A stretch of 64,000 nt of DNA, from NCBI GenBank assembly GCA_913057645.1, contig CAJXOU010000002.1, positions 1-64,000 on the forward strand, written 5' to 3'. Both the position numbers and the translations under genes were made by a program. This document shows positions 43,629 to 52,976 of the stretch, piece by piece. The notes beneath the pieces are model-generated. The model was not told the origin of the DNA and made no database searches. It saw only the letters and a list, made by a program, of their open reading frames with translations. Position 1 is the first letter of the stretch; the number at the start of each line of letters is the position of its first letter. This DNA is from an uncultured Rhodobiaceae bacterium. GTDB taxonomy: Bacteria > Pseudomonadota > Alphaproteobacteria > Parvibaculales > Parvibaculaceae.

Positions 43629-44810
43629 ATGAATGCTGACCGCAAGCTGAAGCTAAATATAGTAGTGGGCGGCCGGTTTCACTCCGAGCAGCTTTATGAA
43701 GCGGTCAGTGCAGACGGTCATGATGCGCATATCTATGCCAGTTCGCCGGTCAGATATTTCAAGTCCGTTCCGAGCGGGGCCATTACCTTCGTCCCCAAGC
43801 CCGCGCAAATCGTTCAGAAGGTATCGGGACTCCGGATGCCCCGATGGAGTTCGGAATATTCCTCGATTGCCTTCGACGCGATCGTCTCGCGTATCATGCG
43901 CCCCGCGGACCTAGTATGGGGATTCAATGGCGATAGCCAATTGTGTGGACAGCGGATCAAGGCTCGCGGCGGGATCTATGTCGTGGACCGCGCTTGCCCC
44001 CATTTCCTGGCGCAGGAGATTCTGTTGATGCAGGAAAGCTCCGCGACGGGCTATCCCTATGCTCCGCAGACCCGGCGGGTGCGGGAGCGATTTCTGAGAG
44101 AATATGAGATTGCGGATCTTGTTGTTGTGCCGTCGGCGTACTCCGCATCCAGCTTTCCGGTGCATGGGATAACAGCGGATCGCATCGCGATCGCGCCGCT
44201 CGACGCCAATGCGCCGCTGGGGGCCGGGCAAGATGCTCCGCGTATTTCTTTTCCCGGCTGCGCCGAAGGGGACATCCTGGTTGGCCTTGTCGGAGGTTCT
44301 TTTCTACGCAAGGGTATTTTGTATCTCTTGCGTGCTGTCAAATTGCTGAACCGTCGCGATATCCGCATCGTTATGCGTGCAACGGAGAGCAATGTTATGC
44401 AGCATGCTGAGGCACGGATGCTGTGCGAACAATTGGGTGTCGTCTTTGTACCTTATCTGAAGGATATCAACAGTTTTTATCGCTCTCTCGACATGTTTGT
44501 CCTGCCCTCGGTAGATGAGGGGTTCGGCATGGTGCTCTACGAGGCACTACGCAACGGGATACCGACAATCGCCTCCAGTCATGTCGGGGCAATAGACGGG
44601 ATGGAGTCCGGGAGGGATTTTATCAAGGTCCCGGCTCGAAGCGCCGCGCACCTTGCCGACGCGATCGGACGTCTGGCAAGCAATCCGAGCCTGCGGGATC
44701 GAATAGGTGCGAATGGACAGGCCTTCCACAAATCGCGGATGGCGCATGGCGGCCAGTACCAGAACGCCGTGTCCGATATTCTTGCGATACTCGCAAAAGG
44801 TGGAGACTGA
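43629..44810 (+). CDS. GT4-type glycosyltransferase
   Basis: 393 residues. LNIVVGGRFHSEQLYEAV starts the acceptor domain. The donor domain has LVGGSFLRKGILYLLRAVKLL, VFVPYLKDINSFYRSLDMFVLPSVDEGFGMVLYEALRNGIPTIAS, with the E-x7-E motif complete. This is the intact homologue of the pseudogene at 41738. It is followed after 3 bases by the polymerase gene. Confidence 0.88.
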   Translation: MNADRKLKLNIVVGGRFHSEQLYEAVSADGHDAHIYASSPVRYFKSVPSGAITFVPKPAQIVQKVSGLRMPRWSSEYSSIAFDAIVSRIMRPADLVWGFNGDSQLCGQRIKARGGIYVVDRACPHFLAQEILLMQESSATGYPYAPQTRRVRERFLREYEIADLVVVPSAYSASSFPVHGITADRIAIAPLDANAPLGAGQDAPRISFPGCAEGDILVGLVGGSFLRKGILYLLRAVKLLNRRDIRIVMRATESNVMQHAEARMLCEQLGVVFVPYLKDINSFYRSLDMFVLPSVDEGFGMVLYEALRNGIPTIASSHVGAIDGMESGRDFIKVPARSAAHLADAIGRLASNPSLRDRIGANGQAFHKSRMAHGGQYQNAVSDILAILAKGGD

Positions 44811-44813
44811 ACC

Positions 44814-46145
44814 GTGGTATTCTGGGCAGTCGTAAATGTCGCTATCAGCCTGATATTCGTGCTGTCAATCAAGGCACCCCTGATGCGGGCCTATTTGATC
44901 CTGAACTACGTGCTGATTGTAAACCCAACCTTCATGTGGACTTTCTTCGGTATTGCGCATCCGAGGTTCATTCCCGGCCATGGCAGCTATGAAATCGCCC
45001 TGATCTACATGGCGCTTTTCAACCTCGTCCTCTGCTGTTCCTTCCTTGTGCTGATGCGTTTACTGCCCCGGTCGCGGTTTGCCCGCCGCCACGTGCTCGC
45101 ACATCGCATAAACACGAGCGAGGATACGGGTCGGATGGTCTTTATCGCTGTCGGTCTCGTGGCACTCGGGGTGACGGGAAAACTGGTGCTCGACTCAATG
45201 GGTGCGTTGCGGATGCTGGATGCTGGCGGCACGGGGCCATTCCTGCAGGCAGTGAAAGTTCTGGCCGGATTCGATTTGCTCAGTATCGTGTTGCTGGGCG
45301 AGCTGCGCTTGTCGGCCAAGCGACGCCAGAAGCTTCTGAATTCCGTATTGGCGAGCGTTCTTCTGATTTCATTCATTCTCGCCGTCGCGAGTGGATCGCG
45401 CTCGCAATCCGTGACAGTGCTGTTGCTTGGCTTGCTGGCCTATCGCGATGTTGTTTTGCATTACCGGTTGGTTGTTGTTCCCGTTCTGGCACTTGTGATT
45501 CCAGTCGTTTTCATGCTGTTTCCGTTGCTCGGTCACTACCGAAACCACAATTACGATCTGACGGAGGCGCTCTATCTTCTGGAAAAAACAAACCAGGACA
45601 GATATGAGATCATGCTCGATGTGGTGGCCACCCGCCTGAATTACCAAGAGACCGTTGCGCGTGCGGTAGATGTTGTGCAGCACCAGGGGCCAATGGGTGG
45701 TGCGGTCTACTGGAACAACATTGTCGGCGTGATACCAAGGTTGATATGGGAGGGAAAGCCAAGCATCGACAACGACAGTCGGCAGATTGGGCATATGCTC
45801 GGCATCGTGACAGTGGATGATACGTCCACCTCTATTGGTTTACAGGTCGTGGGCGAGTCTTTCTTTGAGTACGGATGGTTGGGATTGTGGGTCGCTGTTT
45901 TCCAAGCGCTTATTTTCACAATGATCCACAAGAACTTGTATTGCCCGGGTAACCGGGTAGGGATGACCGCATATATCTTTGTAAGTCTCTATATCTTGCA
46001 ACGCGATGGCTATTTCGCGGTTGTTCCCGGCCTGATCTGGTTGCTCATCGGGTTCATTCTCTTTTTCGGGACATTCGCCGTGTTGATGCCCAGAAGACGC
46101 AAGCCCCCTTCCAATGAAACTTTGCCATATCGTTTCTCACATTGA
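44814..46145 (+). CDS. Wzy-type oligosaccharide repeat-unit polymerase
   Basis: 443 residues from a GTG. About 10-12 membrane helices surround a periplasmic loop with NNIVGVIPRLIWEGKPSIDND and TSTSIGLQVVGESFFEYGWLGLW, which is the arrangement of the O-antigen polymerase family. It would join flipped repeat units. Its last 32 bases overlap the next transferase gene. It lacks the NTYLE signature of the Wzy_C-family protein at 25912, so the two are distinct types. Confidence 0.82.
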   Translation: MVFWAVVNVAISLIFVLSIKAPLMRAYLILNYVLIVNPTFMWTFFGIAHPRFIPGHGSYEIALIYMALFNLVLCCSFLVLMRLLPRSRFARRHVLAHRINTSEDTGRMVFIAVGLVALGVTGKLVLDSMGALRMLDAGGTGPFLQAVKVLAGFDLLSIVLLGELRLSAKRRQKLLNSVLASVLLISFILAVASGSRSQSVTVLLLGLLAYRDVVLHYRLVVVPVLALVIPVVFMLFPLLGHYRNHNYDLTEALYLLEKTNQDRYEIMLDVVATRLNYQETVARAVDVVQHQGPMGGAVYWNNIVGVIPRLIWEGKPSIDNDSRQIGHMLGIVTVDDTSTSIGLQVVGESFFEYGWLGLWVAVFQALIFTMIHKNLYCPGNRVGMTAYIFVSLYILQRDGYFAVVPGLIWLLIGFILFFGTFAVLMPRRRKPPSNETLPYRFSH

Positions 46146-47253
46146 TGAAGAGGCCAGCGGGCCTTCGTATAGTGTACCGCGCCTTTGTAAGGCGGTTGCG
46201 GGAGTGGGTAACGCCGTCACGCTGGCGACACTTGATCGTGGTGCCGGGCGACGCGATTTGGGCACAGTCGAGCACAAGGCATTCGTACAATCTGGTTTCC
46301 CAGTAAAACTTGGCCGTTCTGCGGAGATGCGGGATTGGCTGGCAGGCGCGCGCGACGAGGGGTTCGAGCTGATCCACAGTCACGGACTTTGGATGATGCC
46401 CAATATCTATCCCGCTGCTGTCGCTGCGCGCGCGAAGATCCCCCACGTGGTTGCGCCTCGCGGCACATTGGACCCGGCTGCGCTGGTCTATTCGCGGCAC
46501 CTCAAACTTGCGGCATGGTATCTGGGTCAAAGGCGGGTCCTGCAACAGGCAGCCGCGTTGCATGCCACGAGCGAGGAAGAGGCCGGACAGTTCCGCGCGC
46601 TGGGATTCCGGCAGCCGATCATCCTGTTGCCAAATGGTATCGACATGCCCTCTGCCAACCGCCCGCCACGGCAGGCCCGGCGAACCTTGCTCTATCTGGG
46701 CCGGCTACACGCCAAGAAGGGACTCGATATGCTGCTCGGGGCCTGGGCGGAGCTGGAGGCAACATATCCCGATTGGGATCTGCGGATTGTGGGCCGGGGT
46801 ACCGCCGAATTCGAGGCGAGTCTCGTCCGAGATATCGAGGCGTTGAAGCTAAGGCGCGTCCGGATTGACGGACCGCTATACGGCGAAGAGAAGCTACGAG
46901 CCTTGAAGGCTGCGGATCTTTTTGTTTTGCCGACGCGGGGCGAGAATTTCGGCATGGTCGTTGCGGAGGCATTTGCCGCGGGAACCCCGGTCTTGACGAC
47001 GCGCGGCGCCCCTTGGTCCGGGATCAAAACACATCGCTGTGGTTGGTGGACCGATCCTGTACCGGAAGCCATTGGCGCCGGTCTTTCGGATGCGCTTTCA
47101 CTACCGTCTGATACGCTTGAGGAGATGGGCTTGCGTGGACGTGCTTGGATGACGAGAAGCTACTCGTGGGACAATATCGGCATGCGAATGGCGGCGGCAT
47201 ATCTCTGGCTTTGCCATGGTGGATCACAGCCTCAAGATGTACTGCGGATGTAA
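46114..47253 (+). CDS. GT4-type glycosyltransferase
   Basis: 379 residues. HIVSHIDEEASGPSYSVPRLCKAV opens the acceptor domain. IHSHGLWMMPNIYPAAVAARAKIPHVVAPRGTLDPAAL and LLYLGRLHAKKGLDMLLGAWAEL are typical of a common WcaI/WbaZ-like capsule transferase group, and LFVLPTRGENFGMVVAEAFAAGTPVLTT holds the donor-site E-x7-E. It starts inside the polymerase gene. Confidence 0.9.
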   Translation: MKLCHIVSHIDEEASGPSYSVPRLCKAVAGVGNAVTLATLDRGAGRRDLGTVEHKAFVQSGFPVKLGRSAEMRDWLAGARDEGFELIHSHGLWMMPNIYPAAVAARAKIPHVVAPRGTLDPAALVYSRHLKLAAWYLGQRRVLQQAAALHATSEEEAGQFRALGFRQPIILLPNGIDMPSANRPPRQARRTLLYLGRLHAKKGLDMLLGAWAELEATYPDWDLRIVGRGTAEFEASLVRDIEALKLRRVRIDGPLYGEEKLRALKAADLFVLPTRGENFGMVVAEAFAAGTPVLTTRGAPWSGIKTHRCGWWTDPVPEAIGAGLSDALSLPSDTLEEMGLRGRAWMTRSYSWDNIGMRMAAAYLWLCHGGSQPQDVLRM

Positions 47254-47283
47254 TGCAGAGATGATTGTATTCAGGGGGAGTGA

Positions 47284-47955
47284 ATGTTAGCGCGCGCCAC
47301 CAAGGAATTGTTCTACACAGTGGCCGGACTGGTCATGGCGCTCAATGGGCATATCTACAGGACTTTCCGAGCCGGAAGCGCGGTCAGGAAATCGAGTGTA
47401 CGCTTGCATCTCGGACCCGGACAGAAGGCCTATCTCCCGGGTTGGACCAACATCGATGCCAACATGTTCACCAGTAAATGTGACATCTGGCTTGACTTGA
47501 GGAATCCCCTTCCGTTTCCGGACAACTCCGTCGACGCCATTTATTCACACCACATGATCGAGAATCTTCCCGATATCGAGGCCTATTTCAGAGATACGTT
47601 TCGCGTGCTGAAACCGGGTGGCATATACCGGGCAGCGGGTCCGAACGGCGATATGGCCATAGCAAAATTCATAGAAAATGATCACGACTGGTTTGGCGAC
47701 TGGCCCGACAAATACGACAGCATCGGTGGCCGCTTTGCCAATTTCATCTTCTGTAGAAATGAACATCTTACAATTCTGACGGAGAGCTACCTCACGGAAC
47801 TGGCGCAGCGGGCCGGCTTCAAACATGTCAAGCGCCTTCTGCCGGTGATGGAGACGGGGCACACGCATCTGTTCGAGGACTGCCTCGCGCATGAGCATGA
47901 ACGCGACTACGACGCGCCGCATACGCTGGTACTTGAGCTGGAAAAAGCGATCTGA
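47284..47955 (+). CDS. Methyltransferase-domain protein, possibly catalytically altered
   Basis: 223 residues starting after GGGGGAG. LHLGPGQKAYLPGWTNIDAN is the SAM-loop region, with the short spacing usual in glycan-locus methyltransferases. FPDNSVDAIYSHHMIENLPDIEAYFRDTFRVLKPGG follows the methyltransf_11 pattern. It could be a glycan methyltransferase; the family often has unassigned substrates. An N-terminal hydrophobic stretch (ELFYTVAGLVMALNG) may associate with the membrane. Confidence 0.75.
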   Translation: MLARATKELFYTVAGLVMALNGHIYRTFRAGSAVRKSSVRLHLGPGQKAYLPGWTNIDANMFTSKCDIWLDLRNPLPFPDNSVDAIYSHHMIENLPDIEAYFRDTFRVLKPGGIYRAAGPNGDMAIAKFIENDHDWFGDWPDKYDSIGGRFANFIFCRNEHLTILTESYLTELAQRAGFKHVKRLLPVMETGHTHLFEDCLAHEHERDYDAPHTLVLELEKAI

Positions 47956-47963
47956 GGCGAATT

Positions 47964-48854
47964 GTGATTGTGGATCAAGGTTCTCTGCCACTGGCTGTCG
48001 TGATGATCTCGTACGACGAGGCACACAATATGCCTTCTGTGCTCGAGAACTTGCGCGGCTTCGCTTCGGAAGTGTTCCTCGTAGACAGTTACAGTGTCGA
48101 CGATACGGTCGACATCGCGATCGCGAACGGGGTGCATGTCGTGCAGCGTCCGTTCCGCGGTTTCGGCGACCAATGGAACTTTGCTATGTCCGACCTGCCG
48201 ATAACCGCGCCCTGGACCATGAAGCTCGACCCAGATGAACGGTTGACTCCTGCACTTAAGCGAGCCATCGCCTGCGCCATCGAACGGGATCGTAGCGATG
48301 TCTTCTCGTTCCCAAGGCGACTTTGGTTCATGGGCCGTCCCCTTTCCGTTCGACAGGATGTCGTTCGATTGTGGCGAACCGGAACCTGTCGATTCACGGA
48401 CAGTTCGGTCAACGAGCACCCCTTGGTCGAGGGGCGTCATGAGCGGCTTGCAGCCGAACTTGAGCATCATGATAGCCCGACGCTGCATCACTGGTACGAG
48501 AAGCAAAATCGCTATAGCACGGCAGAGGCCAATGCTGCCTATGCGGGAAGAAAATTGCAGGCTCAGCAGCCAGACCTGTTCGGTAATGGGCTGCAGCGCC
48601 GAATGTGGCTCAAGGCCGTTTATCACCATGTACCGCTGCGCCACATGCTGATGTGGCTTTATTGCCTGGTTTGGCTGGGTGCATGGCGAGGGGGGCGTGC
48701 GGGCTGGATTTGGGCGCGGATGCGAAGCGAGGTATTTCGCATGCGCGAGATCAAGCGCCTCGAGATGACGTGGCAGGGGCGCGCCTATGATGTGCCTCCG
48801 CGCGTCAGGGGCGCGCCTCACCCGCGCGTGCCGCAGATCGACCCTGACAGCTAG
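47964..48854 (+). CDS. GT2-type glycosyltransferase (WaaE/KdtX-like)
   Basis: 296 residues from a GTG. LAVVMISYDEAHNMPSVLENL is the GT-A donor-binding start, VFLVDSYSVDDTVDIA and MKLDPDERLTPAL hold the conserved aspartates, and the order matches the WaaE-like beta-1,4-glucosyltransferase branch of GT2. It probably adds a hexose to the repeat unit on the cytoplasmic face. It is followed by an FkbM methyltransferase 13 bases downstream. Confidence 0.87.
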   Translation: MIVDQGSLPLAVVMISYDEAHNMPSVLENLRGFASEVFLVDSYSVDDTVDIAIANGVHVVQRPFRGFGDQWNFAMSDLPITAPWTMKLDPDERLTPALKRAIACAIERDRSDVFSFPRRLWFMGRPLSVRQDVVRLWRTGTCRFTDSSVNEHPLVEGRHERLAAELEHHDSPTLHHWYEKQNRYSTAEANAAYAGRKLQAQQPDLFGNGLQRRMWLKAVYHHVPLRHMLMWLYCLVWLGAWRGGRAGWIWARMRSEVFRMREIKRLEMTWQGRAYDVPPRVRGAPHPRVPQIDPDS

Positions 48855-48867
48855 ATAAGGACGCAGT

Positions 48868-49659
48868 ATGGAACGGTTGCGTGGAGTGTTGCGTGGGGTA
48901 TTGGGATGGGATTCCCGGGCCTATCGGTTCGGTGCAGAACTTCTGAATCTCGTAAGCTTGATAAGAATCGAGGGCCTCGCCACAACGCGTACCCTCTTGC
49001 ATTTGAGATCGGCCTCTCCCGGCGGGTCCGCGCGGGCGATAAATTTTGCGAGGCTGGCCTACCCTTTTTTTATTCGTCCAGGTACCAAGGATGTCACCGT
49101 CGCAATTAACAATTTTGTGCGCGAAGAGTACGGTGCGGTAATCCACGTGTTGCAGCCCCGTTTGCTGGTCGATGGCGGCGCCTATATTGGCGACACTTCG
49201 GCTTATTTCCTTAGCCGCTATCCAAGTCTGCGCAGCATCGCGTTGGAACCCATGGAAGATAACCTCAAGATCGCGCGCCGCAACCTCGCTTTATATGGCG
49301 ATCGGGTTGAACTCTTATCCATGGCGCTGACTGCTGACGGTGCGCGAGTGCATATGTCTGGTGTGGAGACCGGTGCGCGCGTTTCAGACAGTGGTTGCGT
49401 TGAAGTGCCCTCGACGACCATTGCACAAATCCTGTCAAGCTTGCCCGAAGGCCGGATTGATATTCTGAAGCTGGACATTGAAGGTGCCGAGGGACCGATT
49501 TTTGCCCAACAGCCGGAGGCTTGGCTCCCGTATGTTGATAGCATCATCGTTGAGACCCACGGACCTGCGATCACGACGACTGTCCTGGACGCGCTCGACC
49601 GCAACGGCTGGATTGCTGAACGCCACCGCAATCTATATTTCTGCTGCCCCACTGTATGA
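48868..49659 (+). CDS. FkbM-family methyltransferase
   Basis: 263 residues. LLVDGGAYIGDTSAYFL is the SAM-binding loop and IDILKLDIEGAEGPIFAQ is the FkbM signature. Members O-methylate sugars or aglycones. It is the third methyltransferase in this operon after those at 42370 and 47284, which predicts a methylated polysaccharide. Confidence 0.88.
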   Translation: MERLRGVLRGVLGWDSRAYRFGAELLNLVSLIRIEGLATTRTLLHLRSASPGGSARAINFARLAYPFFIRPGTKDVTVAINNFVREEYGAVIHVLQPRLLVDGGAYIGDTSAYFLSRYPSLRSIALEPMEDNLKIARRNLALYGDRVELLSMALTADGARVHMSGVETGARVSDSGCVEVPSTTIAQILSSLPEGRIDILKLDIEGAEGPIFAQQPEAWLPYVDSIIVETHGPAITTTVLDALDRNGWIAERHRNLYFCCPTV

Positions 49660-49749
49660 GGCTGTACCCATGAGGAAAGTCTCGCGATCGCTACAATACA
49701 AAAATGACATGAAAGAAAAGGCGTCTCAGGTTTCTGTGCAAGAGCAGAG

Positions 49750-51876
49750 ATGAAACAACTCCTCCAGTCCCTGAAAGATGGCACCGTGACGCTTGTTGAT
49801 GTGCCCGCGCCGCGCCTGGACGAGGGTCAGCTGCTTATCCGCACATCGACCAGTCTCGTTTCGGCCGGGACGGAACGGATGATGGTCGAGTTTGGCCAGG
49901 CCAACTGGTTCGAGCGCGCCCGCCAGCAGCCCGACAAGGTGCGCATGGTGCTCGACAAGGCGCGGACGGATGGGCTCGCCGCCACCTTCGAGGCCGTGCA
50001 GAGCAAGCTCGATCAGCCGCTGGCGCCCGGCTATTGCAATGTCGGGCGCGTGATCGAGGCGCGCACGCCTGGCTTCGCGGCCGGCGACCGCGTGGTCTCG
50101 AATGGTGCCCATGCCGAAATCGTCGCCGTGCCGAAAAATCTCTGTGCGCATATTCCTGATGCGGTCAGCGACGAGCAGGCCGCCTTCACGGTGCTGGCCG
50201 CGATCGGTTTGCAGGGCATCCGCCTTGCCAATCCGACGCTTGGCGAATGCGTGGTCGTGACCGGGCTCGGGCTGATCGGTTTGCTCACCGTGCAGATGCT
50301 GAAGGCGCAGGGCTGCCGGGTGCTCGGGATCGATTTCGACGCGGCGCGGCTGGCGCTGGCGCGGCAATTCGGGGCGGAGACCGTCAATCCCGGCGCCGGT
50401 GCGGATGTGCTGGCGGCCGCTCAGGCTTTCTCGCGCGGGCGCGGCGTCGATGCGGTCATCATCACGGCTTCGACCAAAAGCGACGAACCGGTGCATCAGG
50501 CGGCGCAGATGTGCCGCCAGCGCGGCCGTATCGTGCTTGTGGGCGTCACGGGCCTGAAGCTGTCGCGCACCGATTTCTACCAAAAGGAGTTGAGCTTCCA
50601 GGTCAGCTGCTCCTACGGGCCGGGGCGCTACGATCCGGCTTATGAAGAGGAGGGTCACGATTATCCGGCTGGTTTCGTTCGCTGGACCGAGCAGCGCAAT
50701 TTCGAGGCGGCACTCGATTTGATGGCGGCGGGCGCGCTCAACGTCGCGCCGCTGATCTCGCATCGCTTCGCGCTCGATGCGGCTCCCGATGCCTATGCGC
50801 TGCTGTCGTCCGGTGAGCCCTCGCTCGGCATCCTGCTGCAATATCCGGGTGCCGATGCGCTGGGAAATGAAGCGCCGCCCGCGCGCCCGATCGCGCTCGG
50901 CGCTGCTGCGGCATCGCCCGGCAAGGCCAGTGTCGTCTTTCTGGGGGCCGGCAATTATGCCGGGCGGGTGCTGATCCCCGCCTTCAAGGCGGGTGGTGCC
51001 CATTTGCAGACGGTGGTCAGCGCTGGTGGCGTCAGCGCGGTTCATTTTGGGCGCAAATACGGCTTTGCCGCTGCCGCCACCGACAGCGCCGCGGCGCTGG
51101 CCGATCCGGTCGTCGACACTGTGGTCATCGCCACGCGCCATGGTGCGCACGGGGCTCAGGTGCTGGCCGCGTTTGAGGCTGGCAAGCATGTCTTCTGCGA
51201 AAAGCCGCTTTGCCTGACACTGACCGAACTCGATGCGATCGAGGCCGAAGCCGCGGCGCGGCCTTCGCAATTGCTGATGCTCGGCTTCAATCGCCGCTTC
51301 GCGCCGCAGACCTCCCGAATCAAGGCGCTCCTCGACCCGATTGCCGAGCCCAAAAGCTTCATCATGACCGTCAATGCCGGCGCCATTCCGGCCGATCACT
51401 GGACGCAGGACCCGGCCGTCGGCGGCGGCCGCATCATCGGCGAGGCCTGCCATTTCATCGATCTGTTGCGGCATCTGGCCGGGGTGCCGATCCTGCGCCA
51501 TCACGCCGTGGCGCTCGGCCGGCATCCAGCGCTTGCGGTCTGGGAGGACAAGGCTACGATCACGCTCGAGTTTGCCGACGGTTCGCTCGGCACGATCCAT
51601 TATCTCGCCAATGGCGACAAGGGCTTCCCCAAGGAACGGCTCGAGGTCTTCGCCGCCGGAAAGGTGCTGCAGCTCGACAATTTTCGGCGCCTGCGTGGAT
51701 GGGGCTGGAAGGGCTTTTCGCGGATGAACCTCTGGAGACAGGACAAGGGACAGAAAGCCTGTGCGCAGGCTTTTGTGACGGCGGTGCAACGGGGCGGGAC
51801 CGCGCCCATCGCGGTCGACGAGATTTTCGAGGTCAGCCGGGTGACCATCGAGATCGCTTCGGAACTCGCGGGCTGA
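49750..51876 (+). CDS. Bi-domain oxidoreductase (MDR dehydrogenase fused to Gfo/Idh/MocA)
   Basis: 708 residues. About 1-370 is a medium-chain zinc-type alcohol dehydrogenase fold with Rossmann motif TGLGLIGLLTVQML near 172-185. About 395-708 is a Gfo/Idh/MocA oxidoreductase, with VFLGAGNYAGRVLIPAF and the EKPLCLT segment around the catalytic lysine. Such fusions recur in polysaccharide loci beside WecB and heparinase-like genes, as here. A two-step oxidation-reduction of a UDP-sugar is plausible but the reaction is not known to me. Confidence 0.87.
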   Translation: MKQLLQSLKDGTVTLVDVPAPRLDEGQLLIRTSTSLVSAGTERMMVEFGQANWFERARQQPDKVRMVLDKARTDGLAATFEAVQSKLDQPLAPGYCNVGRVIEARTPGFAAGDRVVSNGAHAEIVAVPKNLCAHIPDAVSDEQAAFTVLAAIGLQGIRLANPTLGECVVVTGLGLIGLLTVQMLKAQGCRVLGIDFDAARLALARQFGAETVNPGAGADVLAAAQAFSRGRGVDAVIITASTKSDEPVHQAAQMCRQRGRIVLVGVTGLKLSRTDFYQKELSFQVSCSYGPGRYDPAYEEEGHDYPAGFVRWTEQRNFEAALDLMAAGALNVAPLISHRFALDAAPDAYALLSSGEPSLGILLQYPGADALGNEAPPARPIALGAAAASPGKASVVFLGAGNYAGRVLIPAFKAGGAHLQTVVSAGGVSAVHFGRKYGFAAAATDSAAALADPVVDTVVIATRHGAHGAQVLAAFEAGKHVFCEKPLCLTLTELDAIEAEAAARPSQLLMLGFNRRFAPQTSRIKALLDPIAEPKSFIMTVNAGAIPADHWTQDPAVGGGRIIGEACHFIDLLRHLAGVPILRHHAVALGRHPALAVWEDKATITLEFADGSLGTIHYLANGDKGFPKERLEVFAAGKVLQLDNFRRLRGWGWKGFSRMNLWRQDKGQKACAQAFVTAVQRGGTAPIAVDEIFEVSRVTIEIASELAG

Positions 51877-51878
51877 GC

Positions 51879-52976
51879 ATGCTGATCGACATTATCGCCG
51901 GCGCGCGGCCCAATTTCATGAAGATCGCGCCGATTATTCATGCGCTGGAGGCGCGCAAGGCTGCAGGCGGCGAACTGCGTTACCGGCTGGTCCATACCGG
52001 TCAGCATTACGATGCGCGGATGTCCGGCGATTTCTTCACGCAGCTCGGCATTCCGGATCCGCATGTTAACCTCGAGGCCGGTTCCGGCACCCAGGCCGAA
52101 CAGACGGCCGGGATCATGGTGCGCTACGAGAAACTGCTTACCGACGCGCCGAGCGGACTTTGTCTGGTGGTCGGCGACGTCACCTCGACCATGGCCTGCG
52201 CCATCGCCGCGCAGAAGTTGCAGGTGCCGGTGGCGCATGTTGAGGCGGGCATCCGGTCCGGCGACTGGACGATGCCCGAGGAAATCAACCGGATGGTGAC
52301 CGATGCCATCAGCAACTGGTTCTTCACCACCAGCAACATCGCCAATGACAATCTGCGGCGCGCAGGCATTGCCGATGAACGGATCTTCTTTGTCGGCAAC
52401 ACCATGATCGACACGCTGCTGGCCAATCTGCCGCGCCTGCAGGCGCCGGGTTTCTGGGGGCAAGCGGGCCTTGCGCCGGGCGGTTATTTCGTCGTGACGC
52501 TGCATCGGCCGGCCAATGTCGATAAGGGCGGGGCCTTCATCCGCCTCCTGGGCGCAATCGCCGAGGGCACGCGCGGGCTGCCGGTCATCTTCCCGGTGCA
52601 TCCGCGCACCGCCAAGACCCTGCAGGCACTTGGCGACATTCCCGCCAGCATCCGTCTGGTCGAACCGCAGCCCTATCTCGAGTTCAACTATCTCGTCCGA
52701 CATGCCAAGGCCGTCATCACCGATTCCGGCGGCATCACCGAGGAAACCACGGTGCTCGGCGTTCCCTGCCTGACGCTTCGCGACACGACGGAACGACCCG
52801 AGACGGTCAGCATCGGCACCAATGAGCTGATCGGCACCGATCCGGCGCATCTCAAGCCCGCGCTCGACCGGCTCTTTGCCGGAGCGTGGAAGAAGGGCGG
52901 CATTCCCGAACTCTGGGACGGGCAGACGGCGGGACGCATCGTGCAGCATCTCGAGCGGCTGTTGCGGCCGGCGTGA
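51879..52976 (+). CDS. wecB: UDP-N-acetylglucosamine 2-epimerase, non-hydrolysing
   Basis: 365 residues from the ATG 3 bases after the oxidoreductase stop. IIAGARPNFMKIAPI at the start, RLVHTGQHYDARMSGDFF, VAHVEAGIRSGDWTMPEEINR and VITDSGGITEETTVLGVPCLTLRDTTERPET are all diagnostic. It interconverts UDP-GlcNAc and UDP-ManNAc. Its stop overlaps the GTG start of the lyase gene. Confidence 0.92.
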   Translation: MLIDIIAGARPNFMKIAPIIHALEARKAAGGELRYRLVHTGQHYDARMSGDFFTQLGIPDPHVNLEAGSGTQAEQTAGIMVRYEKLLTDAPSGLCLVVGDVTSTMACAIAAQKLQVPVAHVEAGIRSGDWTMPEEINRMVTDAISNWFFTTSNIANDNLRRAGIADERIFFVGNTMIDTLLANLPRLQAPGFWGQAGLAPGGYFVVTLHRPANVDKGGAFIRLLGAIAEGTRGLPVIFPVHPRTAKTLQALGDIPASIRLVEPQPYLEFNYLVRHAKAVITDSGGITEETTVLGVPCLTLRDTTERPETVSIGTNELIGTDPAHLKPALDRLFAGAWKKGGIPELWDGQTAGRIVQHLERLLRPA

